Shown: positions 48,318 to 57,554, counted from the stretch's first letter. The stretch: 64,000 nt of DNA from Streptococcus oralis (GCF_003943415.1 NZ_RJPK01000001.1:481992-545991); one strand, 5' to 3'. Program-made: numbers and translations. Notes: generated by a model from the sequence alone, not told the origin.

Positions 48318-49076
48318 CTAATTCACCTCGCTTGCCATAACAGTCAAAGTATCAGAGATTTCTTGGAACATCTGACGCTCTGTCTTATCTCCACGGTAGA
48401 TTTGGTTGTAAAGAATGCCGTCCTTGATAAAGAGAACGCGCTTGGCCCTGCTGGCTGCTGCGGTTGAGTGAGTTACCATCAGAATGGTTTGGCCACGCTC
48501 ATTGATTTCATCAAAAACATCCAAAAGAGCTGCAGATGACTTGGAGTCAAGGGCTCCTGTTGGCTCATCGGCAAGAAGAATTTCAGGTTCTGTGATGATG
48601 GCGCGCGCTACTGCAACCCGCTGTTTTTGACCACCAGAGATCTCGTAAGGGTACTTCTCTTGCAATTGGTTGATGCCTAAATTTTCAGCTGTTACCACCA
48701 ATTTCTTCATCATCTCTGTGATGGGTCTTCTTGATAAAACTAGCGGAAGCAAGATATTGTCCTTAACAGACAAGGTATCTAGCAAGTTAAAGTCTTGGAA
48801 GACGAAGCCTAACTTCTCACGACGGAAACTTGAAGCCTGTGAATTTTTAATAGTGGCTGTGTCGGTTCCGTTGAGGTAAACCTGCCCGCGAGTTGGTTTA
48901 TCCAGCATAGCTAAAATGTTGAGCAAGGTTGATTTCCCAGAACCAGACTCCCCCATAATGGCAACATAGTCACCCTTTTCTACTGTAAAGTGAATATCTT
49001 TGAGGGCCTCAACTTGGTTGCCTTGGAAACGTGTTTTATAGATTTTTTGAACGTGTTTTACATCTAAAAGTGTCAT
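48318..49076 (-). CDS. BceA-type ABC transporter ATPase
   Basis: A 252-residue nucleotide-binding subunit. Walker A is GESGSGKST (about 38-46), the signature is ISGGQKQR, Walker B is ILLADEPTGALD, and the H-loop is VTHS. It is the partner of the permease downstream. It is preceded by the 36-residue ORF and a BceR-type box. Confidence 0.95.
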   Translation of the reverse strand: MTLLDVKHVQKIYKTRFQGNQVEALKDIHFTVEKGDYVAIMGESGSGKSTLLNILAMLDKPTRGQVYLNGTDTATIKNSQASSFRREKLGFVFQDFNLLDTLSVKDNILLPLVLSRRPITEMMKKLVVTAENLGINQLQEKYPYEISGGQKQRVAVARAIITEPEILLADEPTGALDSKSSAALLDVFDEINERGQTILMVTHSTAAASRAKRVLFIKDGILYNQIYRGDKTERQMFQEISDTLTVMASEVN

Positions 49077-49089
49077 GATCTTCTCCTTC

Positions 49090-49200
49090 TTAATATCCCA
49101 TCAATTGAAACTGTGCTTGCATCATAGCGCATCCCAGTTGAACACGCTCGATATCTTTTTGACTTGGTTTTTTTGTTTTCTTTTGTAAGATTCTTTTCAT
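49090..49200 (-). CDS. Small ORF (36 aa) ahead of the BceAB-type operon
   Basis: An ATG at 49200 with GGAGC upstream opens a 36-residue frame, very basic at the start (MKRILQKKTKKPSQKDIERV), then VQLGCAMMQAQFQLMGY with one cysteine. It ends 13 bp before the ATPase gene. It has no signal peptide or membrane segment. Its placement between a BceR-type box and bceA is consistent with a translated first gene of the operon. Function unknown; a role in regulation or coupling is speculation. Confidence 0.6.
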   Translation of the reverse strand: MKRILQKKTKKPSQKDIERVQLGCAMMQAQFQLMGY

Positions 49201-49261
49201 GGTTTTGCTCCTTTGTTCTTTATGAGTCTAGTTTATCGCAAAAAAAGACGGCCTGCCATAA

Positions 49262-49302
49262 CCTAATCTTACAAAAGAGACTTTAATCTTACATTTTTGT
49301 AA
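49262..49302 (-). promoter_or_regulatory. BceR-type response-regulator site
   Basis: TTACA-N4-TGTAA (49289-49302) exactly fits the consensus TNACA-N4-TGTAA described for BceR-like regulators. It is part of AATCTTAC/GTAAGATT, and a further AATCTTACA direct copy lies at about 49265-49273. It stands about 90 bp upstream of the 36-residue ORF. Confidence 0.75.
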
Positions 49303-49352
49303 GATTGGGGAATTTTTTTGAAAATGGCTACTATAAGAAGTCCTGTCATTGC

Positions 49353-49381
49353 TTGTTTTATTCTTAAAAAAATAGTAAAAT
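49353..49381 (+). promoter_or_regulatory. Promoter upstream of the DUF1430 gene
   Basis: TTGTTT (49353-49358), 17 bp, TAAAAT (49376-49381). The -10 ends 6 bp before the ATG of the 30-residue leader frame, so the message may be leaderless. Confidence 0.55.
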
Positions 49382-49387
49382 TAAGTT

Positions 49388-49480
49388 ATGAAAAGGCTTT
49401 CTTTAACGTCTTGTAAAATAATTGGCTTTCTGCTAATTATTTTTAAAGGTGCTAAACTATCATTCGTATCACTGCTATAA
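49388..49480 (+). CDS. Possible 30-residue leader peptide
   Basis: An ATG at 49388 opens MKRLSLTSCKIIGFLLIIFK and ten further residues ending SFVSLL, a basic then hydrophobic peptide. The TAA at 49478-49480 is 1 bp before the terminator stem at 49482. No Shine-Dalgarno is visible. It may be a regulatory leader whose translation disrupts the terminator; alternatively a chance frame. Not a typical lactococcin-972 precursor. Confidence 0.35.
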   Translation: MKRLSLTSCKIIGFLLIIFKGAKLSFVSLL

Positions 49481-49481
49481 G

Positions 49482-49507
49482 GAGGGAGGTTCAGCTCCCT
49501 CTTTTTT
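49482..49507 (+). terminator. Terminator/attenuator before the DUF1430 gene
   Basis: Perfect 7-bp GAGGGAG/CTCCCTC stem with a 6-nt loop and T6, placed 14 bp before the gene start at 49522. Confidence 0.8.
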
Positions 49508-49521
49508 AGAAAGAGGTTCCT

Positions 49522-51516
49522 ATGAAACGTGTTTTTCTCTTCATCAGCAATCTTCTTTTAACTTTCTTCCTCATTGCCACTCTGTCCTTTTGGAAAGACT
49601 CTCTTCCACAAATCCTGTTCCCAGGTGCAGCAGTATTAAGCGGGCAAGCAGATTATTCTACCGTTAAAGAAGAATTAAATAGCCTTGCTAGGAAACATAA
49701 TAGTCTTATCGCAAGAACCATTTGGGAAGTAGATAGTGATGGAAAATCAAGAACTCTCTACGAAGTTTTTGGAGATGGGCAACTCCCAGACTGGATGCCT
49801 CCAGCAAGTCAAGAAAGCATTCACAAGAGCGATCTTCTCAACAACTACAATATTATCAGCGGATCCCTAACTAGTCAAGAATTGGCCACTCATCTGAAAG
49901 AACTTGGACTAGAAAAAGCGAATGCATTTGAAAATGACAGAGTATCCTTCGTACTGGCCATCTTTACCCAACCTGATCAGCTCATCAGTATGTTAATCTT
50001 TTTGCTGACTTTCTTAGCTTTAATTGTTATCGGTCAGATTCAATCTCTTTCTCAGTCAGGGATTAGATTGATTTCTGGAGAGCGGCTGAGCTATCTCTTC
50101 TTTCGTTCTCTCGCAAGAGACGGACTTGATATCCTTCTTTTTGGTCTACCTGCTTTGCTGATAGCATGTATCTTGCTCATTTCCTTGGGATATCCTTATG
50201 AAGTTCAGACTTTTCTAGGAATACTTTTTATTCTTTACAATAGCCTACTTCTCTTACTTAGTCTTCTAATTGCCTTTCTTTTTACCATTTCTTTAAAAAA
50301 AGTCCATCTCCTCTCTATCATCAAAGGAAAATTACCAATCAAGTCAATTCTACGCATTCTCTACTTTGGTCAGGTACTTGCCATTCTACTGGTTATTGTA
50401 GGATTTGGACGTATGTCTACTTACTATCATATACTTGAGAAAAATGAGGCTGGACAAGCTACTTGGGAACAACGCTCCAATGTTGTTACTCTTCAAACAG
50501 GGCGTTCCAGTCAGATGAAAAATTTAGATGAACTGCAGACAAATGCTGATAAATGGTTTGACTTTATTCAGCATGCTATAGATAATGAGAATGCCTTCCT
50601 TATTAAACATAATCTAGTTGAGCAAGCTCTTAAGCAAGCTACCTCAAATCATAATGAAACTGAAAATAACCCTTATGGTGTGGAAGGAAAAAATATTCTC
50701 TACGTCACGCCCAGCTACTTCAAAAAGGAAGGTATAGAATTATCATCAGAAATCTTTCAAAAAATCAGCACCCTCAAAGATGGACAGATTCTTGCCATAC
50801 TCCCAGAAGAACTACAAAAAAATGAAAAAGATATAAAAGCAAACTTGCAACAAGAGTTAGCCAACCGATTATACAATAGCGAGTCTAATCAAACTGTCGA
50901 AGTTAGTATAGCTTATACCAATCAAAAAAATGATGTATTTCTCTATAATACCGCCCATATTGCTTATGATCAATGGTTATCAAATCCCATCTTTCTTGTG
51001 CTCTCTCCTAAAGCACTTGGTAAGGCTTCCTCCATCTTCTGGTTTACAAATCTAGAATATCTCTATTTTACAGACCTCCACCAGACACAAGAACTTTTAA
51101 AACACTATCAACTTGATCATATGGTCTCAAGGCTATCGCCTGCTAGGGAAACCTATCTCCAGTTAAATCAAAAAATTAAAATCGAAATTTTTAGTAACTT
51201 AGCGAGTGCTATGTTTGCTATTTTGACTTCAATTTTGCTGTTTACAAGTTTAAATCTGCTCTATTTTGAAGCCTTTCGCAAAACCATATTCTTGAAAAAA
51301 ATCGCAGGCTATTATTTCTTTGAATTACACCGTAGATATATCACTTCTCAAATAACAGCTCTCTTTCTCGGAAGTAGTCTAGCTTTCATTATTTCTAAGA
51401 ATATCTGGATTACCCTGATTCTATTTCTCAGCTTTTCAAGTTTAGCTGTTCTTCTATTGAAAATCTGTGATAAAAAGGAAAGCAAAACCTATGCTAGCAT
51501 TATCAAAGGAGGATAG
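49522..51516 (+). CDS. Bacteriocin-associated integral membrane protein (DUF1430 / TIGR01654 type)
   Basis: A 664-residue membrane protein with an N-terminal signal/anchor, a first extracellular domain (about 35-150), four helices (about 155-305), a second extracellular domain (about 310-540) and three C-terminal helices. Layout and sequence resemble the lactococcin-972-group bacteriocin-associated membrane protein, probably the permease and immunity part. RBS AGAGG before ATG 49522. It is followed by its ATPase (1 bp gap), which is frameshifted here. No recognisable bacteriocin precursor gene is beside it. Confidence 0.82.
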   Translation: MKRVFLFISNLLLTFFLIATLSFWKDSLPQILFPGAAVLSGQADYSTVKEELNSLARKHNSLIARTIWEVDSDGKSRTLYEVFGDGQLPDWMPPASQESIHKSDLLNNYNIISGSLTSQELATHLKELGLEKANAFENDRVSFVLAIFTQPDQLISMLIFLLTFLALIVIGQIQSLSQSGIRLISGERLSYLFFRSLARDGLDILLFGLPALLIACILLISLGYPYEVQTFLGILFILYNSLLLLLSLLIAFLFTISLKKVHLLSIIKGKLPIKSILRILYFGQVLAILLVIVGFGRMSTYYHILEKNEAGQATWEQRSNVVTLQTGRSSQMKNLDELQTNADKWFDFIQHAIDNENAFLIKHNLVEQALKQATSNHNETENNPYGVEGKNILYVTPSYFKKEGIELSSEIFQKISTLKDGQILAILPEELQKNEKDIKANLQQELANRLYNSESNQTVEVSIAYTNQKNDVFLYNTAHIAYDQWLSNPIFLVLSPKALGKASSIFWFTNLEYLYFTDLHQTQELLKHYQLDHMVSRLSPARETYLQLNQKIKIEIFSNLASAMFAILTSILLFTSLNLLYFEAFRKTIFLKKIAGYYFFELHRRYITSQITALFLGSSLAFIISKNIWITLILFLSFSSLAVLLLKICDKKESKTYASIIKGG

Positions 51517-51517
51517 T

Positions 51518-52175
51518 ATGATTGAATTACAACATATTTGGAAACAATTTGGTTCTCGTATTATTTTTTCAGACTTGAATCTGAATTTTCAAAGTGGTAT
51601 GGTGTATGCTTTGATAGGAGACAGTGGTTGTGGAAAAACCACTTTGCTCAATATGCTTGCAAAACTAGAGACTTTCGACAAAGGAGAAATAGTTTACAAA
51701 GGAAAATCTTTGACTTCTCTAAAAAATGAGGAATTCTATCGTAACGAGCTAGGTTATCTCTTCCAGAACTTCGGACTATTAGAAAGTCAGACCATTCGAG
51801 AAAACCTTGAGCTGGGACTGATTGGCAAAAAACAGAACAAGAAACAAGAAACAAGAAAAAGAGAGACTTCTTCTTCAAGCACTGCAAGCTGTCAGACTAG
51901 ATTATCTAAGTCTCAACCAAAAAATCTATGAATTATCTGGTGGTGAAGCTCAACGCGTAGCGCTTGCTAAGATTATCCTGAAAGATCCTCCTTTAATTTT
52001 AGCCGATGAGCCTACCGCCTCGCTAGATCCAAAAAATTCCAAGGAAATTATGGAAATTCTCCTTGAACTTCGTAATGCTAATAGAACAATTATCATCGCA
52101 ACTCACAATCCTAGTATTTGGAAAATGGCTGATCAGGTAATTCATCTCTCTCAAGATGGAAAAGAATATACTTAA
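51518..52175 (+). pseudogene. Lactococcin-972-group ABC ATPase, frameshifted at a 7-bp repeat (possibly phase-variable)
   Basis: The first frame (MIELQHIWKQFG..., Walker A GDSGCGKTT) runs to a stop at 51931. The rest of the protein (ELSGGEAQRVALAK signature, ILADEPTASLD Walker B, THNPS H-loop) is in the +1 frame to 52175. The break falls at three perfect tandem copies of ACAAGAA (51837-51857). Removing one copy would fuse the frames into a normal 216-residue ATPase. So the gene is off here. Either it is phase-variable by slippage, or a fixed mutation, or a sequencing error. RBS AAAGGAGG before the ATG. Confidence 0.88.
51837..51857 (+). repeat. Tandem repeat (ACAAGAA)x3 in the ATPase gene
   Basis: Three perfect copies of a 7-bp unit, followed by a partial copy (AAAGAG). 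As 7 is not a multiple of 3, each gain or loss shifts frame. Copy numbers 2 and 5 keep the gene open; 3, as here, does not. Confidence 0.92.
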
Positions 52176-52180
52176 ATATC

Positions 52181-52217
52181 AAAATCCCTTGTGGTTATTT
52201 AGCCACAAGGGATTTTC
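52181..52217 (+). terminator. Strong terminator after the ATPase gene
   Basis: A stem of about 14 bp (AAAATCCCTTGTGG with CCACAAGGGATTTT) with a 7-8 nt loop. Confidence 0.9.
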
Positions 52218-52279
52218 AGTCATTTATGCTGCTTCTTTTAAGTAACATAGTGCAAATAATAAATTTTCCCTGTTAAATC

Positions 52280-52552
52280 TCACCAAAACCAGCCATCATT
52301 GTCATCAATGGCCTCAGCTTCCTTGCGTTTGCGTGGTCCTGTTCCGTACATTTCGGCTTCAATCTCTTCCTTAGTTGGCAAGATAGAGGCAAGGATGATG
52401 TAAATAATCACTCCGATTCCAAAATTTGCCACAGTAAAAATGGAGAAGAGAAAGCGGACTAGGGTTACATCAAGTTTCCACTTGTCTGATAGACCAGCCA
52501 AAACTCCTGACACCATACGATTTCGTCTCAATTTATAAAATTTTGTATTCAT
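52280..52552 (-). CDS. PspC-domain protein
   Basis: A 90-residue membrane protein with a PspC domain (KLRRNRMVSGVLAGLSDKW, then a membrane helix GIGVIIYIILASILP). The C-terminus is charged. PspC-type proteins sense or respond to envelope stress. The ATG at 52552 (MNTKFYKL) has AGAGGA upstream; an upstream extension of 20 codons is possible but not family-like. It follows sprT closely. Confidence 0.88.
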   Translation of the reverse strand: MNTKFYKLRRNRMVSGVLAGLSDKWKLDVTLVRFLFSIFTVANFGIGVIIYIILASILPTKEEIEAEMYGTGPRKRKEAEAIDDNDGWFW

Positions 52553-52611
52553 GATTTGTTCCTCTTTCGGTATTCTTACAAGTAATATAGCATAAAACGG
52601 GAACAAGAACA

Positions 52612-53055
52612 TCAGTCCTTAGGCCGATTTAAGATAACGAGTTTACCACGGCATACGCCACAGCGATAGCGTTTTGTGTTAATTTTTCTCTTGCGTTGAT
52701 AGGTTTGCTGGCAAGATTGGCACTGATAGACTAGGTAACTATCCTGACTTTTCAAAGGTGGTACAAAGCGTAGTCCATCCACTTCTTTCAAAAGTTCCTT
52801 GAAATCTTGGTCCTTATGGCGATACCCCTTTTTCTGAAAATAAAGGTGATAGTGACAAAGTTCATGGCGCACGATTTTGCGAAAGACTTCCAAACCTAGT
52901 TCATTATAAACCTTGGGATTAAAATCCAAATGCCCATCCTTAGGGAAAAATCGCCCACCTGTCGTTCGCAGACGAGAATTCCACTGGGCTTGGTGTGTAA
53001 AAGGTCTACCAAAGTCTTCGAGTGAAACAGACTGAACGTACTCAGTTAGATTCAT
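52612..53055 (-). CDS. SprT-like zinc metalloprotease family protein
   Basis: A 147-residue SprT-family protein with the zinc-binding HELCHYH motif and a C-terminal zinc ribbon (CQSC and CGVC). The ATG at 53055 ([10 protein letters not shown]) is used. It overlaps the tex 3' end by 14 bp, so it is translated in the tex operon. The specific substrate is unknown. Confidence 0.9.
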   Translation of the reverse strand: MNLTEYVQSVSLEDFGRPFTHQAQWNSRLRTTGGRFFPKDGHLDFNPKVYNELGLEVFRKIVRHELCHYHLYFQKKGYRHKDQDFKELLKEVDGLRFVPPLKSQDSYLVYQCQSCQQTYQRKRKINTKRYRCGVCRGKLVILNRPKD

Positions 53056-55171
53056 CTGGAGCGAGGAGCGACAGATTGACTTTTTCACGTTCGGTATCGA
53101 TTTTCTTAACCCAAACCGTTACCAAATCTCCAACGGACACCACTTGGCTGGGATGTTTGATAAATTTGCGACTCATGTGAGAAATATGAATCAAACCATC
53201 CTCATGAATCCCAATATCAACGAAGGCACCGAAGTCAACGACATTACGCACCACACCTTCCAGCTTCTGGCCGACTTTTAAGTCTTTGATATCCAATACA
53301 TCTTGGCGGAGTACAGGAGCATCAAAGGAATCACGGAAATCTCGACCTGGTTTGAGAAGGTCTGCAATGATATCTTTAAGAGTTTCTGGACCAAGGTCTA
53401 GTTCTTGCGCCATCTCCTTAACTGAAAGCGACTTAAGCTTGTTTTGTGCCTCTTCATTCAAGTCCTTGATATCCAAGCGTTTGAAGAGTTCCTTGACAGC
53501 AGCGTAATTTTCTGGGTGAACTCCAGTATTATCGAGGATATTGCTACTTTCCGGAATACGGAGGAAACCAGCTGCCTGCTCAAAGGCTTTGGCACCGAGA
53601 CGAGGAACCTTCTTGATTTGAGCGCGTGAAGTGATTTTTCCTTCTTCCTCACGGTATTTGACAATATTTTCAGAAATAGTTTTATTTAGTCCAGCTACGT
53701 GTGAAAGAAGAGAAGGGCTAGCTGTATTGACATTGACACCAACTTGGTTAACCACTGTATCAACGACAAAATCCAGACTTTCAGACAATTTCTTCTGACT
53801 GACATCGTGCTGGTATTGACCGACACCGATTGACTTAGGATCGATTTTGACCAATTCAGCGAGCGGATCTTGCAAACGACGGGCGATAGAGATAGCCGAT
53901 CGTTTTTCAACGGTCAAGTCTGGAAACTCCTGACGAGCAAGGTCGCTAGCAGAGTAGACAGAAGCACCACTTTCATTGACGATAACATAGCTGACTTCAG
54001 GAAAATCTTTCAGAACTTCTGCCACAAAGGCTTCGCTTTCACGGCTAGCCGTTCCATTTCCGATAGCAATAATTTCTACGCCATACTGACCAATCAAATC
54101 TGCCAAATCTTTCTTGGCTTCTTCGATTTGACGAGCTGATGCTGGTTTGACAGGATAGATGACTTGGGTCGTCAGCATTTTTCCTGTCGTATCAACGACT
54201 GCCAGCTTGGCACCTGTACGAAAGGCAGGGTCAAATCCTAAAACCACGCGCCCTTTCAGTGGAGCAACTAATAGGAGATTACGCAGGTTGTCAGAAAAGA
54301 GTTGGATAGCTCCTTCTTCTGCTTTCTCAGTTAATTCTGTCCGAATACGGCGCTCGATAGCTGGCAAAACTTTTTTCTTAACAGATTGCTGGATAACTTC
54401 ATCAATATAGGCATTTTTCACCTTGAAACGAGTAGCAAAGAAAGCTAGGATACGATCCGTCGAATGTTCAAAGCTAACTTTCAAGATGCCTAATTTTTCC
54501 CCACGATTGAGGGCTAAGGTACGATAGCCCTGCATGTTGCCAACTGTCTCTGAAAAATCATAATATATCTGAAAGACTTGTTTTTCATCGAGACTTTCAT
54601 CCTTGGCTTGCGAGGTTATTTTAGAGTGTCTCAATACTTCCTGATAGGTCATAGCACGTAGATTGACATCTTCAGATAGGGCTTCTACCAAAATATCAAC
54701 TGCCCCAGCTAAGGTTTCTTTACCAGTCGCAAATCCTTCACAGACAAAATTCTCGGCCTCTTTCTCTAAGTCAGCTACGTTTTGCAAGATCAAACGAGCA
54801 AGAGGAAAGAGTCCAGCTTCACGGGCAATAGTTGCCTTGGTCCGTCGCTTTTCCTTGTATGGAAGATAGAGTTCTTCTACGTCTGCTAATTTCTCAGCTG
54901 CCAGGATAGCTTCTTCCAGTTCCTTGGTCAGCTTGCCTTGTTCTTGAATCTTAGCCAAGACAGCTTCTTTACGGTCGTTGAGATTTGTCAGACTTTTATC
55001 CAGGTCAATAATAGCCTTAATCGCCACCTCATCCAGACTACCAGTCATGTCCTTTCGATAACGCGCGATGAAGGGAATCGTCGCCCCTTCAGCTGTCAAA
55101 CTTAGAACGGTATCGATTTGTTTTAAGGTTACACCCAAATCTTGGGAGATTTTTTCATATTTTTTATCCAT
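53042..55171 (-). CDS. tex: RNA-binding transcription accessory protein Tex
   Basis: A 709-residue protein of the Tex family. An N-terminal HTH-like helical region is followed by a YqgF-like RNase H fold (about 325-430, [16 protein letters not shown]), helix-hairpin-helix motifs (about 490-560) and a C-terminal S1 RNA-binding domain (about 635-700, [21 protein letters not shown]). It binds nucleic acids and affects transcription. The ATG at 55171 is used. First gene of tex-sprT-PspC. Confidence 0.96.
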   Translation of the reverse strand: MDKKYEKISQDLGVTLKQIDTVLSLTAEGATIPFIARYRKDMTGSLDEVAIKAIIDLDKSLTNLNDRKEAVLAKIQEQGKLTKELEEAILAAEKLADVEELYLPYKEKRRTKATIAREAGLFPLARLILQNVADLEKEAENFVCEGFATGKETLAGAVDILVEALSEDVNLRAMTYQEVLRHSKITSQAKDESLDEKQVFQIYYDFSETVGNMQGYRTLALNRGEKLGILKVSFEHSTDRILAFFATRFKVKNAYIDEVIQQSVKKKVLPAIERRIRTELTEKAEEGAIQLFSDNLRNLLLVAPLKGRVVLGFDPAFRTGAKLAVVDTTGKMLTTQVIYPVKPASARQIEEAKKDLADLIGQYGVEIIAIGNGTASRESEAFVAEVLKDFPEVSYVIVNESGASVYSASDLARQEFPDLTVEKRSAISIARRLQDPLAELVKIDPKSIGVGQYQHDVSQKKLSESLDFVVDTVVNQVGVNVNTASPSLLSHVAGLNKTISENIVKYREEEGKITSRAQIKKVPRLGAKAFEQAAGFLRIPESSNILDNTGVHPENYAAVKELFKRLDIKDLNEEAQNKLKSLSVKEMAQELDLGPETLKDIIADLLKPGRDFRDSFDAPVLRQDVLDIKDLKVGQKLEGVVRNVVDFGAFVDIGIHEDGLIHISHMSRKFIKHPSQVVSVGDLVTVWVKKIDTEREKVNLSLLAPDESN

Positions 55172-55301
55172 AAACCTATTATACCATAAGGAACAGCCCT
55201 TGTTTCGTCCTACCCTTTTTTACATCTTTGATTATCAAAATAATTCCTTTTCCACAAAATAATAGTATAATAGAGGTAGAATACAGAAAAGAGGTAGGCC
55301 C

Positions 55302-55433
55302 ATGGCTGTTAAATTTACAAAAACGGATGACTTGGACAAGATGTTTGAAGAATTCGCCAAACTTCCTGACTTAACACAAGTCACTTTCCCAGATGACAAA
55401 GATAAAAAAGAAAAAGTTGAGAAGAAAAAATAG
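55302..55433 (+). CDS. SPJ_0845-family small protein (43 aa)
   Basis: A 43-residue acidic-then-basic protein starting MAVKFTKTDDLDKMFEEFAK and ending in Lys-rich KVEKKK. GAGGTAG RBS precedes it. It matches from memory a conserved small streptococcal family named after SPJ_0845, of unknown function. The stop TAG is immediately followed by the ATG of the permease gene (TAGATG), implying translational coupling. Confidence 0.8.
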   Translation: MAVKFTKTDDLDKMFEEFAKLPDLTQVTFPDDKDKKEKVEKKK

Positions 55434-56339
55434 ATGACGATTTTCCAATCTCTTTCTCCTAGCATCTTACAAGCAGGGGCTATTTTTCTCTCCATCATGA
55501 TTGAAGCCCTTCCTTTTGTTCTGATTGGGAGTCTCATTTCAGGCTGGATTGAAGTCTATATCACACCTGACAAGGTCTATGAGTTTCTCCCTCGCAATCG
55601 GTGGGGGAGGATTTTTTTTGGTACCTTCATTGGCTTTCTCTTTCCATCCTGCGAGTGTGGAATCGTTCCCATCATCAATCGTTTTCTGGAAAAGAAAGTG
55701 CCCAGCTACACGGCCGTTCCTTTTCTGGTGACTGCTCCCATCATCAATCCTATCGTTCTTTTCGCCACATATTCTGCCTTTGGCAATTCAATAAAACTTG
55801 CCTTCTTGCGAGCGCTGGGAGCTATTGTGATTGCTTTGGTGCTTGGGATTTTCCTAGGATTTTTCTGGAAGGAACCCATTCAAAAAGAGAATTCTATTAC
55901 TTGTCATGAACACGACTTTTCATACTTAAGTCCCACTAGAAAAGGTTTTCAGATCTTTATACAGGCTATTGACGAGTTTTTCGATATGGGGCGTTACTTG
56001 GTCTTTGGCTGTCTCTTTGCGGCCATCATGCAGGTCTATGTCCCGACTCGGATCCTGACATCTATCAGTGCTAGTCCAGTCCTTGCGATTCTCTTGCTCA
56101 TGTTTCTAGCCTTTCTCCTCTCTCTTTGTAGCGAGGCGGACGCCTTTATCGGCGCTTCTCTCCTCTCGAGCTTTGGTCTTGCTCCTGTTCTTGCTTTTCT
56201 GGTCATTGGACCCATGCTTGATATCAAAAATCTCCTCATGATGAAACACTATCTCAAAGCGCGATTCATCTGGCAATTCATGGGCATCGTGACGGTGCTT
56301 GTCTTGCTTTATTCTTACATGATGGGGGTGATGCTATGA
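55434..56339 (+). CDS. UPF0718/YraQ-family permease (DUF318)
   Basis: A 301-residue membrane protein with about eight helices of the YraQ/UPF0718 permease family. An SCECGIVP motif near residue 65 and a second hydrophobic half with a conserved SEADAF segment are visible. Paired with a TIGR03943-type protein as in B. subtilis ycgR-ycgQ. A metal-related role is suggested by some homologues, but not shown here. Confidence 0.87.
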   Translation: MTIFQSLSPSILQAGAIFLSIMIEALPFVLIGSLISGWIEVYITPDKVYEFLPRNRWGRIFFGTFIGFLFPSCECGIVPIINRFLEKKVPSYTAVPFLVTAPIINPIVLFATYSAFGNSIKLAFLRALGAIVIALVLGIFLGFFWKEPIQKENSITCHEHDFSYLSPTRKGFQIFIQAIDEFFDMGRYLVFGCLFAAIMQVYVPTRILTSISASPVLAILLLMFLAFLLSLCSEADAFIGASLLSSFGLAPVLAFLVIGPMLDIKNLLMMKHYLKARFIWQFMGIVTVLVLLYSYMMGVML

Positions 56340-57154
56340 TCCGATTTTTCATTTTACTGGGCTATTTTGCCCTGACTCTGTATCTGCAGCTATCTGGCAA
56401 GCTCAGTCACTACATTAACCTCCACTATTCCTATCTAGTCTATATCTCCATGGTCCTTTCTCTTCTATTGGCCCTGGTCCAATTCTATATCTGGATCAAG
56501 AAAATCAACTCTCACAGCCATTTGGAAAGTCGTCGAGCTAGACGAATCAGCATCCTGTTACTGTCACTACCTCTCTTGATTGGAGTTGCCTTTCCGACAG
56601 TAAGTTTGGACTCGAGAACCGTATCTGCTAAGGGATATCATTTCCCACTTGCTGAGGGAATCGATACTGCTATTCAGGCAAGCGAAGGAACATCCAGTCA
56701 ATACCTCAAACCCGATACCAGTACCTATTTTTCCAAATCCGCTTATGAAAAAGAAATGAGGGCTACAGCTGATAAATACCTCTCCAAGCCAACCATTCAA
56801 GTCACTGATGAAAACTATATGGAGGTCATGGAAGTTCTCTATGACTACCCACAAGAGTTTGAAGGAAAGAAAATCGAGTTTACTGGCTTTGTTTATAACG
56901 ATCCTAGCCATCCAGATAGCCAGTTCCTCTTTCGCTTTGGAATCATCCACTGTATCGCCGACTCTGGAGTATATGGACTCCTGACTAAGGGAAACTCACG
57001 CCAGTATCCTGACAATACCTGGATTACTGCCAAAGGAACTCTCACTCTCCACTACCATAAAGAACTCAAACAAAAACTCCCAACACTGGAAGTTGAGAGT
57101 TTCACAAAAGTAGACAAACCAGAAAATCCCTACGTTTATCGTGTGTTTCAATAA
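56336..57154 (+). CDS. TIGR03943-family (DUF1980) membrane-anchored protein
   Basis: A 272-residue protein with three N-terminal hydrophobic segments, then an extracellular beta-rich domain (about 170-272, EGKKIEFTGFVYNDP). It overlaps the permease by 4 bp (ATGA), implying coupling. Of the YcgQ/TIGR03943 family; probably forms one complex with the upstream permease. Confidence 0.87.
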   Translation: MIRFFILLGYFALTLYLQLSGKLSHYINLHYSYLVYISMVLSLLLALVQFYIWIKKINSHSHLESRRARRISILLLSLPLLIGVAFPTVSLDSRTVSAKGYHFPLAEGIDTAIQASEGTSSQYLKPDTSTYFSKSAYEKEMRATADKYLSKPTIQVTDENYMEVMEVLYDYPQEFEGKKIEFTGFVYNDPSHPDSQFLFRFGIIHCIADSGVYGLLTKGNSRQYPDNTWITAKGTLTLHYHKELKQKLPTLEVESFTKVDKPENPYVYRVFQ

Positions 57155-57170
57155 AAAGTGACCCAACAAC

Positions 57171-57205
57171 AGACAAATTACTTTTTAAAGTAGCTTGTCT
57201 TTTTT
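57171..57205 (+). terminator. Terminator of the permease operon
   Basis: AGACAA/TTGTCT with an inner TACTTT/AAAGTA, followed by T6. Confidence 0.75.
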
Positions 57206-57372
57206 GTTCTCCTAGTTCAACAAAATCAACACACAACCTTTCAAACAATAGAAAAAGTCCCAAGAAATAAGATTTCTCGAGACCATAAAAATGTTAATAA
57301 GATAGGGTTGACAATCATCACATATCATAGCTTAACTGCAATAGAGTTGTGATAGAAAACGTTAATTTACTA
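57206..57372. other. Intergenic, nothing recognised
   Basis: An AT-rich stretch of about 165 bp between two terminators. A small AGAAAT/ATTTCT hairpin (near 57270) and an isolated TTGACA without a partner -10 are seen. No gene. Confidence 0.45.
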
Positions 57373-57438
57373 GAAAAAATAAAACTCATATTAAACTGAA
57401 TATTCAGTTTCTTACTGGCATAAAGCTATTTGAGTTTA
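57373..57438 (-). terminator. Probable terminator of the 16-aa peptide gene
   Basis: On the minus strand an outer stem AAACTCA/TGAGTTT (57437-57431 and 57388-57382) encloses a perfect 18-bp palindrome (57393-57410); a T-rich run follows. Confidence 0.6.
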
Positions 57439-57460
57439 ATTTAACAACCACTAACCTCTA

Positions 57461-57511
57461 TTAACGCCACCAAATGCTGAACCAAAAACGGAAGTAGAAT
57501 CCTAAGAACAT
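57461..57511 (-). CDS. Tiny aromatic peptide gene, MFLGFYFRFWFSIWWR
   Basis: A 16-residue frame with an excellent RBS (AAGGAGGTG, 6 bp before ATG 57511) and a consensus promoter (57555-57583), and a terminator at 57373-57438. Nine of 16 residues are aromatic (5 Phe, 1 Tyr, 3 Trp), with two Arg. There is no signal peptide. The complete gene layout argues for translation, but the family is unknown: candidates are a toxin, a signal peptide related to WW-type pheromones, or a regulatory leader. No regulator of the Rgg/ComR type is seen near it. Confidence 0.55.
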   Translation of the reverse strand: MFLGFYFRFWFSIWWR

Positions 57512-57554
57512 AATGTGCACCTCCTTTTGAAAAACGTTTTTCCATCTCAACTAT

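Noticed and set aside
51827..51833. A AAA AAC slippery heptamer in the ATPase gene as programmed -1 frameshifting
   Set aside because: The second half of the gene lies in the +1 frame; a -1 shift would not restore it.
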